Shown here piece after piece: positions 61,596 to 64,000 of a stretch of 64,000 nucleotides of DNA. The notes below the pieces were generated by a model that was not told the origin of the DNA, ran no database searches, and saw nothing but the letters and a program-made list of their open reading frames with translations. The stretch is from Massilia putida (GTDB lineage: Bacteria > Pseudomonadota > Gammaproteobacteria > Burkholderiales > Burkholderiaceae_D), in the NCBI RefSeq assembly GCF_001941825.1, contig NZ_CP019038.1, forward strand, positions 1,054,001-1,118,000, given 5' to 3'. Within the stretch, counting starts at the first letter, position 1; every line of letters begins with the position of its first letter. Position numbers and translations under genes: made by a program.

Positions 61596-62894
61596 TCAGC
61601 CCTGCTCGGGCGCCGTCGCCGACCCCGGCGGCGTGATCGGCAGGCGGATCGTAAACACCGTGCCGACGCCCGGCTTCGAGGCGACCTCGATGCGGCCGCC
61701 GTGCTTGTTGACGATGCTGTACGACAGCGACAGGCCGAGGCCCGTCCCGCTGCCGACCGGCTTGGTCGTGAAGAACGGTTCGAACACGCGCTTGAGGTTT
61801 TCCGGCGCGATGCCGCAACCGTTGTCGCTGATCCGCACCCACACCCAGCCCTCCTGGGTGCCCGTCGCGATCGTGATCACGCCGCGGCTCTGGATGGCTT
61901 GAGCGGCGTTGACGAGCAGGTTCATGAACACCTGGTTCAGCTGCGACGCCAGGCACTTGATCTCGGGTAGCTTGCCGTAGAGCTTTTCGACCGTGGCCTT
62001 GTACTTGATTTCGTTGGCGACGATGTTCAAGGTCGTGTCGAGGCCCGCGTGCACGTCCGCGTACTGCCAGTCCGTGAGGCCGACGTGGGAAAAATCCTTG
62101 AGTGCCTGGACGATATCCTTCACGCGCTTGAGGCCGTCCATCGACTCGCTCACCAGGTCGGCGATGTCGTCCTTGAGATAACCGAGGTCGGCCTCGCGGC
62201 TGATCGCCTCGATCTCCGCCGCCAGCGCCGAGCCGGGCGCCGCCTTGTTCACCGCCTCGCTGTACGAGTCCACCACCTGCAGCAGCGTGCCGACGTAGTG
62301 CTTCAGCGTCCCCATGTTCGAATTGACGAAGCCGATCGGATTGTTGATCTCGTGCGCCACGCCCGCCGCCAGCTGGCCGATCGACGCCATCTTTTCCGAT
62401 TGCAGCAGCTGGTCGTGCGCCTCGCTCAGGCGCGCGATCAGTTGCTGCTGTTCCTGTTCCATGTGCTTGCGCACGGTGATGTCGGTCAGCGAGCCGATGA
62501 CCTCGACCGGAGCGCCGCGGTCGTCGCAGATCAGGCGCAGGCGGTCGTGCATCCACAGGAATTCGCCGCTGGCCGTGCGGAACCGGTATTCGTACGTCTT
62601 TTCGCCGTCCACGAACAGCTGGGCCAGGCTGGAAAAGATGTTCGGCGCGTCGTCCGGGTGGATGTGGTCGAACCAGAAGTTCGGATCCGCCAGCATCTCT
62701 TCCGGCCGATAGCCGAGGACGTTGTACGCATTATTGCTCACGAACGTCATCTTGAAGTCGCCGCTGGGCACGGTGGCGTAGATGATGGCCGGCGTGTTGT
62801 CGATCAGGTATTGCAGCCGGACCAGCGGCGACGCGGCATCGCCCGTCGCTGGCGCGGGGCTCGACGACAATGATTCGAAAACTTCAAATTCCAT
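61596..62894 (-). CDS. Orphan PAS-domain sensor histidine kinase
   Basis: A 432-aa cytosolic histidine kinase without membrane helices. A PAS domain covers ~28-145, including YRFRTASGEFLWMHDRLR in the PAC part. The phosphorylated histidine is H181 in AAGVAHEINNPIGF. The ATPase N box is NLLVNAAQAI, with G boxes DNGCGI and GTGLGL. No response regulator is adjacent. The start at 62894 was chosen over 62978, since the extra 28 residues have no domain. Confidence 0.88.
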   Translation of the reverse strand: MEFEVFESLSSSPAPATGDAASPLVRLQYLIDNTPAIIYATVPSGDFKMTFVSNNAYNVLGYRPEEMLADPNFWFDHIHPDDAPNIFSSLAQLFVDGEKTYEYRFRTASGEFLWMHDRLRLICDDRGAPVEVIGSLTDITVRKHMEQEQQQLIARLSEAHDQLLQSEKMASIGQLAAGVAHEINNPIGFVNSNMGTLKHYVGTLLQVVDSYSEAVNKAAPGSALAAEIEAISREADLGYLKDDIADLVSESMDGLKRVKDIVQALKDFSHVGLTDWQYADVHAGLDTTLNIVANEIKYKATVEKLYGKLPEIKCLASQLNQVFMNLLVNAAQAIQSRGVITIATGTQEGWVWVRISDNGCGIAPENLKRVFEPFFTTKPVGSGTGLGLSLSYSIVNKHGGRIEVASKPGVGTVFTIRLPITPPGSATAPEQG

Positions 62895-62963
62895 GGCGGT
62901 GGCTCGACATAAGGCGGTAGGCCTATTATCCGTAGGAAATGCCTGGAAATGGTGCTTTGTTAA

Positions 62964-62985
62964 AACTCTTATACGCAAGAGTTTC
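62964..62985. other. Perfect 8-bp inverted repeat between GH2 and kinase genes
   Basis: AAACTCTT (62964-62971) and AAGAGTTT (62978-62985) flank six bases. On the minus strand the second arm is followed by TAACAAAG. It could end the beta-galactosidase transcript or act as an operator for the kinase gene. The rest of the 198-base gap shows a possible -10 (GATAAT on the minus strand near 62928) and nothing else. Confidence 0.4.
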
Positions 62986-63092
62986 GGTCACTATCGCCTG
63001 ATTACAACACTTCCGATGAACCGATGTCGGACGAGCCTCGCCGAACCCGTGCGCGGACGCCGCACGAACGGCGCGCGCGCACGGTGCCGTGC

Positions 63093-64000
63093 TTACTGCT
63101 GCTGGCTGTCCAGGGTGATCCGGGTCGGCGCCAGGCCGTCGGCGCTGGCCGTCAGGGTCAGCTTGCCGGGTTCGCCCGCGCGGGTCTTCACGATGGCCAG
63201 CGCGAGGCCGTTGAACGCGCGGCGCTCGGGCGACTGGAACGATTCCAGGTCCGTCGCGTCGCCGTTGTCCGTCGCGACGATCTCGCCCGGTCCGGACAGC
63301 TTGAACGTGATCCGGTCGTGCGAGCGCGGCACCGGCCGGCCGTCCTTGTCGGCGATGGTGACGGTCACGAACGACAGATCGTGGCCGTCCGCATGCAGCC
63401 TGGCGCGGTCCGCCGATACGAGCAGCCTGGCCGGCTGGCCGGTCGTCGCGACGGTGTCCTCGGCCCAGCGCCTGCCCTTCTTGTAGACGACGGCTTTCAG
63501 CGTGCCGGGCTGGTAGACCACGTCGTCCCAGCGCAGGCGGTAGTCGCGCGGGCCCCGTTTCTTCCGGCCGAGCGATTTACCGTTCAGGAACAGCTCCGCC
63601 TCGTCGCCGGACGTGTACAGGTGCACCGGCGTCACCTGGCCCACGCGCTCCGGCCAGTTCCAGTGCGGCAGCAGGTGCGCCATCGGCAGGTCCGGGCGCC
63701 AGCGGGCCTGGTACAGCCAGAAGCGGTCCTTCTTGAAACCGGCCAGGTCGATGATGCCGAAGTACGAGCTGCGCGACGGCATCGCGATCTTCTTCAGCGT
63801 CGCCAGTTCTTGCGCGGCGCGCTGCTGCTGGGCGGGATCGGTGAAGTTCAGCAGGTTCGTCGTGTCGTCGTTGTAGGGCGTCGGCTCGCCCAGGTAGTCG
63901 AAGCCGGTCCACACGAATTCGCCGGCGACGGACGGGTTGTCGTCCTGGCCCTTGAATTCGACGTCGGGCGACGTCGCCCACGGCGGTGCAGTGAGGTCGT
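63093..64000 (-). CDS. Beta-galactosidase (GH2), C-terminal part, cut by window edge
   Basis: The last ~300 residues of a glycoside hydrolase family 2 enzyme; the start lies beyond the window. GEFVWTGFDYLGEPTPYND near the beginning is the end of the TIM-barrel domain of bacterial GH2 beta-galactosidases. A DUF4982-like domain (TPVHLYTSGDEAELFLNGKS) and an Ig-like C-terminal domain follow. No signal can be judged. It is directed towards the kinase gene. Confidence 0.85.
   Translation of the reverse strand, partial: DLTAPPWATSPDVEFKGQDDNPSVAGEFVWTGFDYLGEPTPYNDDTTNLLNFTDPAQQQRAAQELATLKKIAMPSRSSYFGIIDLAGFKKDRFWLYQARWRPDLPMAHLLPHWNWPERVGQVTPVHLYTSGDEAELFLNGKSLGRKKRGPRDYRLRWDDVVYQPGTLKAVVYKKGRRWAEDTVATTGQPARLLVSADRARLHADGHDLSFVTVTIADKDGRPVPRSHDRITFKLSGPGEIVATDNGDATDLESFQSPERRAFNGLALAIVKTRAGEPGKLTLTASADGLAPTRITLDSQQQ

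Overview
The window is a GC-rich chromosomal segment, about two-thirds G+C by eye, with short intergenic gaps and many ATGA-type stop/start overlaps. Gene content fits a betaproteobacterium of the Oxalobacteraceae, most likely Massilia or a relative. The evidence is a type IV minor pilin operon with PilY1, a Burkholderia-type hopanoid locus, a ParD-like/Map pair, several LysR regulators, and TPR-GGDEF and MMPL proteins. This placement is an inference from gene content, since no rRNA is present. I saw no tRNA, rRNA, CRISPR array, insertion sequence or prophage.

Layout. (1) 0.1-9.4 kb: a plus-strand catabolic/uptake operon with a ureohydrolase, an aminoaldehyde-type dehydrogenase, a cupin, the polyamine ABC transporter PotF-A-H-I and a porin-like outer-membrane protein, closed by a LysR regulator. 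It probably imports and degrades putrescine, agmatine or guanidinobutyrate. (2) 9.4-13.4 kb, minus strand: a TPR-GGDEF diguanylate cyclase with an apparent C-terminal frameshift, a ParD-like protein overlapping a methionine aminopeptidase, and a LysR gene. (3) 13.5-16.1 kb: a HAD-like pseudoenzyme, a type II NADH dehydrogenase and an SDR. (4) 16.2-21.3 kb: a sugar-acid module of LysR, glucarate MFS carrier, glucarate dehydratase and a GH28 pectinase. (5) 21.4-30.3 kb: a small His-rich membrane protein, a two-domain universal stress protein and a hemerythrin-like protein (both with FNR-like boxes), an exported creatininase with a beta-propeller protein, a KfrA-like protein coupled to FetAB, a methyltransferase, an XRE regulator and a ferritin-like di-iron protein.

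(6) 30.3-47.6 kb: a hopanoid super-locus. hpnA is on the minus strand. ispH-hpnH-hpnI-hpnJ-hpnK-hpnL runs on the plus strand, hpnM on the minus, and hpnN and mlaA on the plus. The minus-strand operon dxs-hpnD-shc-hpnG converges on them. Isoprenoid supply (dxs, ispH), cyclisation (shc), side-chain and head-group building (hpnH, G, I, K, J) and lipid transport (hpnM, hpnN, mlaA) lie together; hpnC and hpnE are not in the window. (7) 47.7-52.5 kb: a zinc alcohol dehydrogenase, MFS and LysR operon, a membrane protein, a small winged-helix regulator and a cupin. (8) 52.6-59.7 kb: the minor pilin operon pilE-fimT-pilV-pilW-pilX-pilY1, whose PilY1 carries a large Thr/Cys-rich insertion. (9) 59.9-64 kb: a DUF2252 protein with an MgtC-like protein, an orphan PAS histidine kinase and the 3' part of a GH2 beta-galactosidase cut by the window end.

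No single novel machine stands out. The observations most worth a second look are the ParD-like/Map unit with its repeat operator, the complete di-iron motif set beside the hopanoid locus, the modular insertion in PilY1, the GGDEF frameshift and the exported creatininase/propeller pair.
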